Shown piece after piece: positions 8,479-17,069 of a stretch of 39,273 bases of DNA. A program made the position numbers and the translations under genes. The notes under the pieces were generated by a model. It did no database searches. It was not told where the DNA came from and saw only the letters and a program-made list of their open reading frames with translations. Each line of letters starts with the position of its first letter. Position 1 is the first letter of the stretch. The stretch comes from Deltaproteobacteria bacterium (GTDB lineage Bacteria; Bacillota; Desulfotomaculia; Desulfotomaculales; JAGUVT01), in assembly GCA_020062745.1 (NCBI GenBank), contig JAGUVT010000087.1:1-39273 (forward strand). The letters are read 5' to 3'.

Positions 8479-8480
8479 TT

Positions 8481-9575
8481 TTATTCTCCTCTCAAAATCT
8501 GCTGCATAACCTGCAGTAACTTTTCATTTTCCGGGCGGGTCCGGACAGCCAGTCTGATATACTGCCCGGCCAGACCGCTAAAACTTTTACAATCACGGAT
8601 CAAGATACCCCGCCGGCCCGTGAGTTCAACCAAAGTATCAGATGTAATGCCACTCATTCCAACGTCTACCAGCAGGAAGTTGGCTTCCCCGGGCAACGGT
8701 TTAATCCCCGGCAGTTGGGACAGCCCTGCGAACAAAAACTGCTTCTCGGTTTGGACCAGTTTCCTGGTCATCTCCATATGCTCCCGGTCGCGAAGGGCGG
8801 CTACCCCCGCTACCTGAGCCAAAACATTAACGCTCCAGGGGTCGCGGGCACACGCCATTTGACTGACGAGGTTATCTGCGGCTACCAGCGCCCCCAATCG
8901 CAAACCGGGGATGCCGAAAAACTTGGTCAGAGAGTAAAGCACTACCAGGTTGGGGTACCGGTCGACCAGCCTCAAAACGGAAAAATGTTCGCCATCCGGC
9001 ACAAAATCCATAAACGCTTCATCTACAACCACCGTTATTTTCTTATTCCGGGCAATTTCCAGGATCTCTTGCACAGCCTCCGGCGGTATCAACCGCCCGG
9101 TCGGGTTATTAGGATTGCACAAAAATAGAATATCCGCTCCGGGCAGGGCATCAAGCACCTGCCGCAACGGCAGGTCAAAGCCTTCATCAGCATTCATCGG
9201 CAGTTCCTGTACTGCGCCGTCCAGGCTCAAAACCGCCAGACCGTACTCACTGAAAGTAGGTACCGGGATCAATGCCCGGCGGCGTTTTATTACCCGTACC
9301 AGCAGGTAAATCAACTCTGCCGTTCCGTTGCCCATTAATAAATAATCAGGCCGGGTACGCAAGTAATCGGCCAGAACGCTGCGCAGTTCGGTACAGTCGG
9401 GATCGGGATAATGACAAATACGGTCCAAATTTGCTGCTACCGCTGCCGGCACAGCAGGCGGCGGCCCCAGGGGGTTGATATTAGAACTGAAATCAATAAA
9501 CTGGTCCGGCTGGAAACCGTATTTTAAGGCAGCCCGGGTAAGATTACCACCGTGGATATGCTCTATTCCTGACAC
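8481..9575 (-). CDS. cobD: L-threonine-O-3-phosphate decarboxylase
   Basis: PLP enzyme that makes (R)-1-amino-2-propanol O-2-phosphate, the linker between corrin ring and nucleotide loop. The 364 residues contain HGGN near the start, FSSNINPLGPP near 29, LMGNGTAELIYLLV, CNPNNPTG near 153, VVVDEAFMDF, and the PLP lysine in YSLTKFFGIPGLRLG near 214. The fold-type I aminotransferase layout with this N-terminus is typical of CobD and distinguishes it from histidinol-phosphate aminotransferase (HisC); operon context agrees. GTG at 9575 keeps the normal N-terminus, although its AAGGGG site is unusually close. The CobS stop is 6 bases upstream. Confidence 0.9.
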   Translation of the reverse strand: MSGIEHIHGGNLTRAALKYGFQPDQFIDFSSNINPLGPPPAVPAAVAANLDRICHYPDPDCTELRSVLADYLRTRPDYLLMGNGTAELIYLLVRVIKRRRALIPVPTFSEYGLAVLSLDGAVQELPMNADEGFDLPLRQVLDALPGADILFLCNPNNPTGRLIPPEAVQEILEIARNKKITVVVDEAFMDFVPDGEHFSVLRLVDRYPNLVVLYSLTKFFGIPGLRLGALVAADNLVSQMACARDPWSVNVLAQVAGVAALRDREHMEMTRKLVQTEKQFLFAGLSQLPGIKPLPGEANFLLVDVGMSGITSDTLVELTGRRGILIRDCKSFSGLAGQYIRLAVRTRPENEKLLQVMQQILRGE

Positions 9576-9581
9576 CCCTTT

Positions 9582-10352
9582 TTATAGAATACTGCTGCTT
9601 ACCCTTAAAACGACATAAAAAGCCAGCAAAAGCATTACTTCCAGCACTTCGTTGATCGCTCCATAAACATCACCGGTAAGTCCTCCCAGTTCCACCGCAA
9701 CAGCCTTCCCTAAAAGCAAGGTTAAAGCACCGCCTAAAGCCATTAGCCACAGGCCGACCGGGCCGAGGATAAACCCGGCTACAACAGCAGCAGTAAGAGT
9801 GGCCAGCAAAAGCTCCTTCCTCCCAGTGTAGATGGTATGGAGCTTACCCAGACCCTCCGGCCGGGCATAAGGAAAAGTAAAAATGGCGAAGGTCATTCCC
9901 CAGCGGCTTAAAACAGGAATAAGCAAAAGCATTTTAAACAAGACGCCGGCAAACAGACCTTCCAGCAATCCTTGCAAAAGAGCAAACTTCAGCAACAACA
10001 GGCAGGTCAGTGCCAGGACCCCGAAGGCGCCCACCCGGCTGTCCCGCATGATCTCCAGTTTGCGTTCTCTCGGCCGGCCGCTGAAAAGGCCGTCGACGCT
10101 GTCCATAAAACCGTCTAAATGGATCCCCCCTGTCAGGGCCACCAAGCCGACAACAATCATTGCTGCGATCACCGGGGGTGGAAACAGCCAGCCGGCCAGC
10201 CACCAGAAGACAGCCAGAATCAACCCGAAAAGCAGTCCGACCAGGGGGAAAAAAGCCGTCGAGCGCCCTAAAGATTCTTCTTTAAAGGGAACGGCAGGTA
10301 CCGGCAACCGGGACAGGTGGCTTAAGGCAAACAAAAAACTGTCCAAGAACAA
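9582..10352 (-). CDS. cobS: Adenosylcobinamide-GDP ribazoletransferase (cobalamin synthase)
   Basis: Membrane enzyme joining adenosylcobinamide-GDP and alpha-ribazole (phosphate), the penultimate or last step to cobalamin. Product of about 256 residues with 6 or 7 hydrophobic segments. Signatures: LSRLPVP near residue 13, STAFFPLVGLLFG, GGIHLDGFMDSVDGLFSG near 75 (acidic metal site) and RDSRVGAFG near 105. The TTG at 10352 and a TTG two codons further in are both plausible starts; an AGGAG lies 3 or 9 bases upstream of them. It acts downstream of CobU and alongside CobC. Confidence 0.92.
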   Translation of the reverse strand: MFLDSFLFALSHLSRLPVPAVPFKEESLGRSTAFFPLVGLLFGLILAVFWWLAGWLFPPPVIAAMIVVGLVALTGGIHLDGFMDSVDGLFSGRPRERKLEIMRDSRVGAFGVLALTCLLLLKFALLQGLLEGLFAGVLFKMLLLIPVLSRWGMTFAIFTFPYARPEGLGKLHTIYTGRKELLLATLTAAVVAGFILGPVGLWLMALGGALTLLLGKAVAVELGGLTGDVYGAINEVLEVMLLLAFYVVLRVSSSIL

Positions 10353-10388
10353 CGTCTCCTGTAAATAAATTAAAAGTCAACTTACATT

Positions 10389-11777
10389 TTAATCAAACTT
10401 ACCCGCTGAGCAGTTGGCAAGAAACCGGGCGGCAAAATGGGGGTAACCGGCAAGGTGCAGGTGGACATAAGATGCCAGCAGGTTGCCCCTTACCAGACCG
10501 TCTTCAACGCCAGCGGTTCCCATCGCCCTTTCCAGGCGGTAGGCCCTGCAGAAGCCAGGCACGTCCGGCTCCTCCCAAACGGAATAATGGAATTCGTGTC
10601 CGCGTAACAATGCGCCGGCCGGCGCCAGGACATTATCGTTCAAAACCCTGGCTGTAACGTAACCCAGCGCCGCCCGCTTTTTTTCCATCCGGCAACGGCC
10701 GGGAATTACGCCCGCCGCCGGGTATTCCCTGCCCTCGAAATCTACAATGGCCTCGCTTAAGTACATCAGGCCCCCGCACTCGGCATAAACGGGCAGGCCG
10801 CAAGCCACAGCTTCTTTCAGGCTGGAACGAAAAGTATGGTTCTCAGCCAGGGCTTCTAAAAACATCTCGGGAAATCCCCCGCCAAGGTAAAGCCCGGCGA
10901 GATTTTCCGGCAAACAATGGTCGCGTAGAGGGCTGAAAGAAACCAGTTCAGCCCCCAGATGGGCCAGTAAATCAAGACCGTCCTGGTAGTAAAAGTTAAA
11001 AGCTTCATCCCGTGCAATACCTATGCGCACTTCCGTGCCGGCCGGAGTGGATGAAAATATATTCCCTTCCGTTACAGGAAGCGGGTCCGCCCGGCGGGCA
11101 ATATCCACCACCTGTTCTAAATCCAGCCCCTCGCCGACAGCAACAGCCAGAGCCGCCAGGTATTCGGCCAGTTCATTTTTTTCCGCCGTCGGTAAAAGCC
11201 CCAGGTGCCTCTCCGGCAGGTTGACTTTTGTTTCCCTCGGTACGTAACCAACCACCGGTATCCGGCAACGGTCTTCGATAGCTTCTTTTACCAGCCGGTA
11301 ATGGCGTTCGCCGCCTACCCGGTTTAAAACAACTCCCGCCAGCCGGACCAATGGATCCATTTGCTGGTAGCCAAGCACCATTGCCGCCGCACTGCATGCC
11401 ATGGACTGTACATTGAGCACCAGCAACACGGGCAAATGCAGGATTTTAGCAATGTGCGCGGAACTGGCTTCAGAGGTGGACCCTATACCATCGTAAAGAC
11501 CCATTACCCCTTCAACTAGAGAAAGATCGGCCCGGCGGGCGGAGCGGATAAACAGTTCCCGGACAGCGCCTTCATTGAGCAGCCAACTGTCCAGGTTGCG
11601 GCAAATCCGGCCGGTGGCCGCCGTGTGATAGCCGGGGTCGATATAATCCGGACCCGCCTTGTACGGCTGCACCCTGTAACCCCGGCGGGCCAGGGAAAAC
11701 ATTACTGCAGTGGCAATGGTAGTCTTGCCGGCTCCACTGCTGGTACCAGCAATCATCAGGCGGGGCAAGCACTTCAT
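10389..11777 (-). CDS. cbiA: Cobyrinic acid a,c-diamide synthase
   Basis: ATP- and glutamine-dependent amidation of the a and c side chains of the corrin ring. Product of 462 residues: N-terminal P-loop domain with MIAGTSSGAGKTTIA near residue 8, YKAGPDYIDPGYH near 43 and VEGVMGLYDG near 89; C-terminal glutamine amidotransferase domain with GLYLGGGFPE near 290 and the nucleophile in VYAECGGLMYLSE near 330. An open frame extends to 11948, but the ATG at 11777 gives the family N-terminus and overlaps the cbiB stop in an ATGA, so the longer version is rejected. Also called cobB in the aerobic nomenclature; an anaerobe makes CbiA the better name. Confidence 0.93.
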   Translation of the reverse strand: MKCLPRLMIAGTSSGAGKTTIATAVMFSLARRGYRVQPYKAGPDYIDPGYHTAATGRICRNLDSWLLNEGAVRELFIRSARRADLSLVEGVMGLYDGIGSTSEASSAHIAKILHLPVLLVLNVQSMACSAAAMVLGYQQMDPLVRLAGVVLNRVGGERHYRLVKEAIEDRCRIPVVGYVPRETKVNLPERHLGLLPTAEKNELAEYLAALAVAVGEGLDLEQVVDIARRADPLPVTEGNIFSSTPAGTEVRIGIARDEAFNFYYQDGLDLLAHLGAELVSFSPLRDHCLPENLAGLYLGGGFPEMFLEALAENHTFRSSLKEAVACGLPVYAECGGLMYLSEAIVDFEGREYPAAGVIPGRCRMEKKRAALGYVTARVLNDNVLAPAGALLRGHEFHYSVWEEPDVPGFCRAYRLERAMGTAGVEDGLVRGNLLASYVHLHLAGYPHFAARFLANCSAGKFD

Positions 11778-12757
11778 AAAAACACCACTTTTTGTGCCAG
11801 CCAGCTTAAGATTATGCCACTTGACAGGGCCAAAGCCGCTGTGACATACATAACCCTTACCACCTGGCGGATATGATCGGCCTGTAGCGGCACAATCGCT
11901 TCTCCTAAATAAGGCCGGAACGAAAGACTGCCCTGGTAAGAATTCCACCCGCCCAAACGCACACCCAAAGCACCAGCCACGGCTGCCTCGGGAATACCGC
12001 TATTTGGACTGGGATGGCCTGGAGCATCCCGCCGGACTACCGTCCAAACCCGCCGGGCGTTCAAGCGAAGAATGAAAGCGGCTACAACCAGAAGCATACC
12101 GGTCAGACGGGCGGGCAAGTAGTTGACAAAGTCGTCAAAACGGGCGGCCGCACGGCCGAAATAAAGATAGCAGTCGTTTTTATAGCCGACCATGGAATCC
12201 AGAGTATTGGCCGCCCGGTAGGCCATGGCCAGCGGCGCGCCGCCCAAAAATGCATAAAAGAGCGGGGCGGTGATACCGTCCACAGTGTTTTCGGCAACAG
12301 TTTCCACTGTAGCCCTGGTTATTTCCTCCGCATCCATCCGTCCGGTATCGCGGCCGACGATCATACCCACCTGCCGGCGGGCTCCCGCAATGTCCCCGGA
12401 CCGGAGCAGATTGTAAATACTGCCTGCAGCATCAGCCAGCCCCCTGGTTGAAATAGTCGCGGCAATCAGCCATATTTCCACAGCAGCGCCCGCCCAGTAA
12501 TTAAGCCGGTACAACCATTCCAGGAAAACAACGGTAGCCAGGTAGCTTCCACTCACCACCAGCGCCACCAGTACCACTCCCGCTGCCTGCAGCCGTCCCG
12601 GATCAGTGGCAATGCGGCGCAAAACACTTTCCAGGCCGCTGATAACTTTCCCCATCAGCACTACCGGGTGCGGAATCCACCGGGGATCGCCAACCAGCAG
12701 ATCAAGCAGGAAGGCCGCTAAAACATATAACGAGTTAAACCCACTCAAAACATCCAT
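11774..12757 (-). CDS. cbiB: Adenosylcobinamide-phosphate synthase
   Basis: Membrane protein attaching the aminopropanol (phosphate) linker made by CobD to adenosylcobyric acid. The 327 residues include LLDLLVGDPRWIPHPVVLMG near residue 17 (family signature), NTVDGITAPLFYAFLGGAP near 155, ANTLDSMVGYKND near 185 and PSPNSGIPEAAVAGALG near 250, with several hydrophobic helices. ATG at 12757, 14 bases after the cobQ stop; its own stop overlaps the cbiA start by 4 bases, implying translational coupling. Confidence 0.93.
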   Translation of the reverse strand: MDVLSGFNSLYVLAAFLLDLLVGDPRWIPHPVVLMGKVISGLESVLRRIATDPGRLQAAGVVLVALVVSGSYLATVVFLEWLYRLNYWAGAAVEIWLIAATISTRGLADAAGSIYNLLRSGDIAGARRQVGMIVGRDTGRMDAEEITRATVETVAENTVDGITAPLFYAFLGGAPLAMAYRAANTLDSMVGYKNDCYLYFGRAAARFDDFVNYLPARLTGMLLVVAAFILRLNARRVWTVVRRDAPGHPSPNSGIPEAAVAGALGVRLGGWNSYQGSLSFRPYLGEAIVPLQADHIRQVVRVMYVTAALALSSGIILSWLAQKVVFL

Positions 12758-12771
12758 CTTACTTCCTTCGA

Positions 12772-14331
12772 TCAGTTGCCTCTCGGGCCGGGCAGGTTTA
12801 ACAGACGGTAAACCGCCTCCATATCCAGGCTGTTTCGCACCACTGCAGCCAGTCGATCAAAATCTCGCTGGCGTTGTTCCATGGTACTTATGGACTGCCA
12901 CTCCGCCGGCAACCCGATGCCCTTTCTACAGCGCAGCACGTTGATCACATGGCGGCGGAAAACGTCGTGGTCGAAAATGCCGTGGATATAAGTACCGAAG
13001 ACATGACCATCGCCGCTGACCGCTCCGTCTGGAAAAATAACATTTTTCCCCGACTGAACCAAAATATTGAAAGCAGGACTTATACCGCAAGCCAGCTCAG
13101 TCCGGCCCATATGTATTTCATAACCGGCAACACGATAACCAGCCGCGCCGGAAAGAAAAATACCCGGTCCTGTTGCTTCCGCCTCCACCTGAGTGGTAAT
13201 TTTCTCCGGCTCGAAAGTCGTCGTAATGTCCAAAAGCCCCAAACCATCAATTCGAGAAATGCGGGATTCCGTATGAAACGGATCGTTTAATTCGCGGCCC
13301 AGCATTTGAAACCCGCCGCAGATACCGATTACCGGAGTGCCGGCCCGGGCTCTCGCGACAATCCAGTCCGCCAGCCCCTCTTGCCGCAAAAAGGACAGAT
13401 CTTCGATGGTGTTTTTGCTGCCCGGTAAAATGATCAGGTCAACATCTTCACCCGGTATACAGCCCCGGTTGATGTACCGGAGGCGCACATCCGGCTCATC
13501 TTCCAGAGGATCGAAATCAGTAAAATTAGAAATATGGGGCAGGCGGATTACGGCAATTTCCACTTTTTCCGAACCCGGCGGGAGTTCTTCCGCTTCGTAC
13601 CGTTTCTCCGGGATGGTGTCCTCCTCCTGAATGCGCAGGTCCTGGTAGTAAGGCACCACCCCTAATACCGGTTTGCCGGTTTTTTGCTCCAAAAAGGCGA
13701 CTGCCGGTTGAAACAGGTTTAAATCGCCGCGAAACTTATTAATAACGATGCCGGATACTCTTTCCCGGTCGGCAGGAGCAAGCAGTTCCAGGGTCCCTAC
13801 CACCGATGCCAGGGCTCCTCCTTTATCAATATCCGCTACCAGCAGTACCGGCGATTCTACCATCCTGGCAATCCGCATGTTGACTATTTCCCGCTCCTGC
13901 AGATTAACCTCAGCCGGACTGCCTGCTCCTTCAATTACCACCACTTCGTATCGCATGCGCAAGCGGTCCAGCGCCCCCTCAATAATATCCAGCGCTTGCG
14001 GGGCATAATCGTTGTGGTAGCGGTACGCCGGCATGTTGCCGATCGGCCGGCCCAAAACAATTACCTGAGAAGAAGCCTGGCCGGTAGGCTTTAACAAAAT
14101 CGGGTTCATATCCACCGACGGTTCCACTCCGGCTGCCTCAGCCTGCACTACCTGAGCCCGCCCCATTTCGCCGCCTTCCCTGGTAACAAAAGAATTAAGG
14201 GCCATGTTCTGCGATTTAAAAGGAGCCACCCGGTAACCATCCCGGTAAAATATACGGCAGAGGGCGGCTACCAGAACACTCTTACCAACATGCGAAGCTG
14301 TCCCCTGTACCATAATGAACTTTGTCTTCAC
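12772..14331 (-). CDS. cobQ: Cobyric acid synthase
   Basis: Amidates the b, d, e and g side chains of adenosylcobyrinic acid a,c-diamide, using glutamine and ATP. The 519 residues are full length: P-loop variant MVQGTASHVGKSVL near residue 7, KSQNMALNSFVT near 38 (family signature), VVVIEGAGSPAEVNL near 130, VADIDKGGALAS, then an amidotransferase domain with DLIILPGSKNTI near 300, VIGICGGFQMLG (nucleophile Cys) near 335 and a catalytic His in FGTYIHGIFD. GTG start at 14331 with a GGAAGG site, 2 bases after the cobU stop. Also known as cbiP. Confidence 0.94.
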   Translation of the reverse strand: MKTKFIMVQGTASHVGKSVLVAALCRIFYRDGYRVAPFKSQNMALNSFVTREGGEMGRAQVVQAEAAGVEPSVDMNPILLKPTGQASSQVIVLGRPIGNMPAYRYHNDYAPQALDIIEGALDRLRMRYEVVVIEGAGSPAEVNLQEREIVNMRIARMVESPVLLVADIDKGGALASVVGTLELLAPADRERVSGIVINKFRGDLNLFQPAVAFLEQKTGKPVLGVVPYYQDLRIQEEDTIPEKRYEAEELPPGSEKVEIAVIRLPHISNFTDFDPLEDEPDVRLRYINRGCIPGEDVDLIILPGSKNTIEDLSFLRQEGLADWIVARARAGTPVIGICGGFQMLGRELNDPFHTESRISRIDGLGLLDITTTFEPEKITTQVEAEATGPGIFLSGAAGYRVAGYEIHMGRTELACGISPAFNILVQSGKNVIFPDGAVSGDGHVFGTYIHGIFDHDVFRRHVINVLRCRKGIGLPAEWQSISTMEQRQRDFDRLAAVVRNSLDMEAVYRLLNLPGPRGN

Positions 14332-14333
14332 GT

Positions 14334-14918
14334 CTAAATTTCCTTCCCCCGGTCCGGCTTGATCTGTAACGGCAATCCGGCTACAGTAAAATAAACCGCA
14401 TCGGCATAATGAGCTAAAATTTGATTGGCCTGACCGGCCAAATCGCGGAACGCCCTGCCCAGAGGGTACTCCGGTACCAGGCCAAGACCCACTTCATTTG
14501 AAACTGCTATTACATGAGCCGGCGTTTCCCTGGCCAGCATAGCCAGGCGCTCTACTTCGCCCAATATAACAGCTTCTTTCCCAATTCCGGAAACGACAGG
14601 TTCAGGGAAATTCTGATTTAATAATAAATTAGTCAACCAGATAGTAATACAATCCACTAGAAATGTTATACCGGCTTCTGCCCTGCGGTTTATCAGCTCA
14701 GTTATAGCTTTGGTTTCTTCTACCGTCTCCCATTGTTCAGGCCGTCTCAACCGGTGTTTTTGAACCCTTCCGGCCATCTCTTCATCCATCACCGCAGCCG
14801 TTGCAATATAAATAACCTTATCGCCCAGCCGGGCAGCCATCTCCTCGGCCAGGCGGCTTTTACCGCTGCGGGCTCCGCCAAGGATTAAAATAAATCTACC
14901 TTTAAGCAAATTCTCCAC
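14334..14918 (-). CDS. cobU: Adenosylcobinamide kinase / adenosylcobinamide-phosphate guanylyltransferase
   Basis: Bifunctional cytosolic enzyme that phosphorylates adenosylcobinamide and transfers GMP to it. 194 residues: Walker A GGARSGKSRLAE at about 14-25, YIATAAVMDEEM, the catalytic-His region VQKHRLRRPEQW near 53, VDCITIWLTNLL near 88, and SNEVGLGLVPEYPLGR near 139. The first codons overlap the end of the DUF3842 gene by 17 bases. It is the second gene of the cobalamin operon. Confidence 0.93.
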   Translation of the reverse strand: MENLLKGRFILILGGARSGKSRLAEEMAARLGDKVIYIATAAVMDEEMAGRVQKHRLRRPEQWETVEETKAITELINRRAEAGITFLVDCITIWLTNLLLNQNFPEPVVSGIGKEAVILGEVERLAMLARETPAHVIAVSNEVGLGLVPEYPLGRAFRDLAGQANQILAHYADAVYFTVAGLPLQIKPDRGKEI

Positions 14919-15342
14919 CAGACCTGCCAGATAACTGCAAAATTTCTTTTACCTTCTTTATCAGTTCCTCAATTAAATGCGGCAAGGGCTCACCCCGCAG
15001 GCCGACAATTTCAACGCCCGAGCGGCTTAAAGGGATTAAAACTTTCCGGGCCGGACTATCGGCAACGGCTAAAGCCATCTCCGGGGTTAGTTCTCCAAGC
15101 ATGGCGTTTGGAACCAGGATACTGAGCGGCCCGACAATCAGGTCTACCCGCCGGGCGTTGTAGACAACTGCATTCTCCCCGGTCGCCCCTTCATTAGCTC
15201 CGGCTCGCAGCATTGCCGAGGTAGCCAGGGCATTGGTACCCAACGCCAGAAATTCTACATCTTCGGGCAATTCCCGGCGCAGCTTTTCCACAATATGCCT
15301 GCCTATACCGCCACCCTGCCCGTCTATCACTGCTATCCTCAT
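14902..15342 (-). CDS. DUF3842-type protein, unknown function, first gene of the cobalamin operon
   Basis: 146 residues, no transmembrane segment. The N-terminus MRIAVIDGQGGGIGRHIVEKL has a glycine-rich beta-alpha turn like a nucleotide-binding fold, followed by LALGTNALATSAML, ARRVDLIVGPLSILVPNAMLGE and SGVEIVGLRGEPLPHLIEEL. The whole pattern resembles the uncharacterised DUF3842 family of anaerobic Firmicutes. It overlaps cobU by 17 bases, so co-translation is likely and a role linked to cobinamide nucleotides is possible, but that is inference from position only. ATG at 15342. Confidence 0.75.
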   Translation of the reverse strand: MRIAVIDGQGGGIGRHIVEKLRRELPEDVEFLALGTNALATSAMLRAGANEGATGENAVVYNARRVDLIVGPLSILVPNAMLGELTPEMALAVADSPARKVLIPLSRSGVEIVGLRGEPLPHLIEELIKKVKEILQLSGRSGGEFA

Positions 15343-15394
15343 TTTTTTACCGCCCCAGTTTCATATTATATCACATTCATCCCGGAAAATGAAA

Positions 15395-15412
15395 AAGACC
15401 CCAACGGGCCTT
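15395..15412 (-). terminator. Terminator-like hairpin upstream of the cobalamin operon
   Basis: The minus strand has AAGGCCC, loop GTTG, GGGTCTT (7 bp with one G-U pair), then TTTCATTTT. It probably ends the upstream coiled-coil gene transcript; it is also close enough (about 50 bases) to the DUF3842 start to be a leader attenuator. No cobalamin-riboswitch B12 box was recognised here. Confidence 0.5.
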
Positions 15413-15515
15413 TCTGCATATTTATTCTACTTTTCGAATTAAACAAAAACAACATAAAATAATAACAACATTAATGTTATACGCAAAACATGGGGAGAGA
15501 TGGGAAGATAAATTA

Positions 15516-15791
15516 TTAATTCGCTGAATCCTGCGAGTTGCAATCTTGCAATTTTGACTCAAGCTCCACGATCCGCTGGTTTTTTCGCAACAGCCACCAG
15601 GCATACCGGTAATTATCCCGGTGCAATTTGCGATTTTCTTTCTCCAGCCTGCCCAAAAAGCTGGCTTTCTCTTTCTCAAGCCTTTCAATAAGACTCATCA
15701 GGACTCTACGGCTCAGTCGCAGTTGCTCAATTTTTTCCTCCAACTCCCGGACTCTTCGCCTTAAGTAACTGATTTCGCTTTCATCTTCCAT
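15516..15791 (-). CDS. Small coiled-coil protein of unknown function
   Basis: 91 residues, extremely charged, with heptad-like spacing of Leu/Ile from about residue 7 to 65 (SEISYLRRRVRELEEKIEQL, then LIERLEKEKASFLGRLEKE), and again near the C-terminus. No signal peptide or membrane segment. ATG at 15791 with an AGGTGG site. It stands between the cobalamin operon and the aminotransferase gene with gaps on both sides, so it is probably its own unit. Family and role not recognised; the composition suggests a structural or scaffolding protein. Confidence 0.6.
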   Translation of the reverse strand: MEDESEISYLRRRVRELEEKIEQLRLSRRVLMSLIERLEKEKASFLGRLEKENRKLHRDNYRYAWWLLRKNQRIVELESKLQDCNSQDSAN

Positions 15792-15902
15792 CGCCTAACA
15801 CCACCTGCCCGACACTTACTTTTAGTATATGCAGGCAGGGCATCAAATAGACAAAGCATTAAATAGATAGAATAGAAGCAAACGGCTTTTTCATAACATT
15901 TC

Positions 15903-17069
15903 CTAACGAAAGCAAAGGTTTTGCTCTACCCGGCGCACAGCCTCAAGTAAAACAGATTCATCCCGCACCAGGGCAATGCGCACATACCTTTCACCACGAC
16001 TGCCAAAAGCCACCCCGGGAACCATGATAACTCCGGCTTTTTCCAGCATTTCCGCCGCAAAAGAAACTGAAGAGGTATAACCGGGCGGCAACGGAGCCCA
16101 GACAAACATCGACGCCCTGGGCTTTGGCACAGCCCACCCCAGGTCAGCCAGACCTTCCACCAATATATCCCGGCGACGCTGGTAAGTACGGGCAGTCTCC
16201 GCCACATATTCCTGGGGACCGGTCAAGGCAGCAATGCCTGCTTCCTGTACTGCGCTAAAAACACCGTAATCAATATTGGACTTGATCAAAGCCAGGGACG
16301 CCAGTACCTCCCGGTTACCGACAGCAAAACCAATACGGCAGCCGGCCATATTATACGTTTTTGAGAGAGAGTAAAACTCAACACCTACTTCCTTTGCCCC
16401 TGCCGCTTCCAGAAAACTCACCGGTCTAAAACCATCGTAGGCCAGTTCGGCATAAGCAATATCATGGCAAACAAAAATCTCATATTCCCTGGCAAAATCG
16501 ACAACCCGTTCAAAAAAGTCCAGATTGGCAGAAGCAGCTACTGGATTATTAGGGTAATTTAACCACATCAACCTGGCCTTATGAGCCACTTCATCAGGTA
16601 TGGCAGTTAAATCCGGCAAAAAATCATTTTCAGCCAGTAACGGCATGGGGTAAATGACACCTTGCGCCAGCAAGATACTGCATCCATAAATCGGATAGCC
16701 CGGATCAGGAACCAGAGCCAAATCACCGGGGTCAATATAAGCCATAGCCAGATGCGCCAGGCCGTCTTGAGAGCCCATCAGTACCAGTACCTCCGTTTGC
16801 GGCTCCAGGTCAACCTTAAAGCGATCCTTATACCACCCGGCTACTGCCTCATGAAGACGCAAGGAACCAGCCAGTGGATAAGTATAATTAGCAGGATTCC
16901 CCACAGCCCTCTTTAAAGCCTCAATAATATGTGGAGCAGGTGGCAGATCAGGGCTGCCGACACCCAAATTAATTACCTCTACCCCTCTGGCTTCAACCTC
17001 CCTCTTGCGTTTTTCCATTTCGCTAAAGATACCGGAACCAAGGTCTTTAATCCGCTCTGCCCTTTTCAT
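15903..17069 (-). CDS. dapL: LL-diaminopimelate aminotransferase-like class I/II aminotransferase
   Basis: PLP enzyme of 388 residues; the DapL class converts tetrahydrodipicolinate directly to LL-diaminopimelate for lysine and peptidoglycan. Seen: VINLGVGSPDLPP near 32, GSQDGLAHLAMAYIDPGD near 98, WLNYPNNPVAA near 167 (Asn for PLP), CHDIAYAELAYDG near 204 and the PLP lysine in YSLSKTYNMAGCRIGF near 233. The DLPP and SKTYNMAGCRIGF strings fit DapL2-type and related enzymes, so another transamination substrate remains possible. A longer frame starts at 17087, but the ATG at 17069 follows a near-perfect AGGAGGT by 5 bases. It overlaps the end of the PHP gene by 23 bases. Confidence 0.8.
   Translation of the reverse strand: MKRAERIKDLGSGIFSEMEKRKREVEARGVEVINLGVGSPDLPPAPHIIEALKRAVGNPANYTYPLAGSLRLHEAVAGWYKDRFKVDLEPQTEVLVLMGSQDGLAHLAMAYIDPGDLALVPDPGYPIYGCSILLAQGVIYPMPLLAENDFLPDLTAIPDEVAHKARLMWLNYPNNPVAASANLDFFERVVDFAREYEIFVCHDIAYAELAYDGFRPVSFLEAAGAKEVGVEFYSLSKTYNMAGCRIGFAVGNREVLASLALIKSNIDYGVFSAVQEAGIAALTGPQEYVAETARTYQRRRDILVEGLADLGWAVPKPRASMFVWAPLPPGYTSSVSFAAEMLEKAGVIMVPGVAFGSRGERYVRIALVRDESVLLEAVRRVEQNLCFR

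Noticed and set aside
11778-11948. 57-residue N-terminal extension of the cobyrinic acid a,c-diamide synthase
   Set aside because: It lies entirely inside cbiB in another frame and is unlike the family N-terminus; the ATG at 11777 in an ATGA overlap is the natural start.
15343-15515. Possible cobalamin riboswitch before the B12 operon
   Set aside because: No B12 box or adjacent conserved stems could be found by eye; only a short terminator-like hairpin is present.
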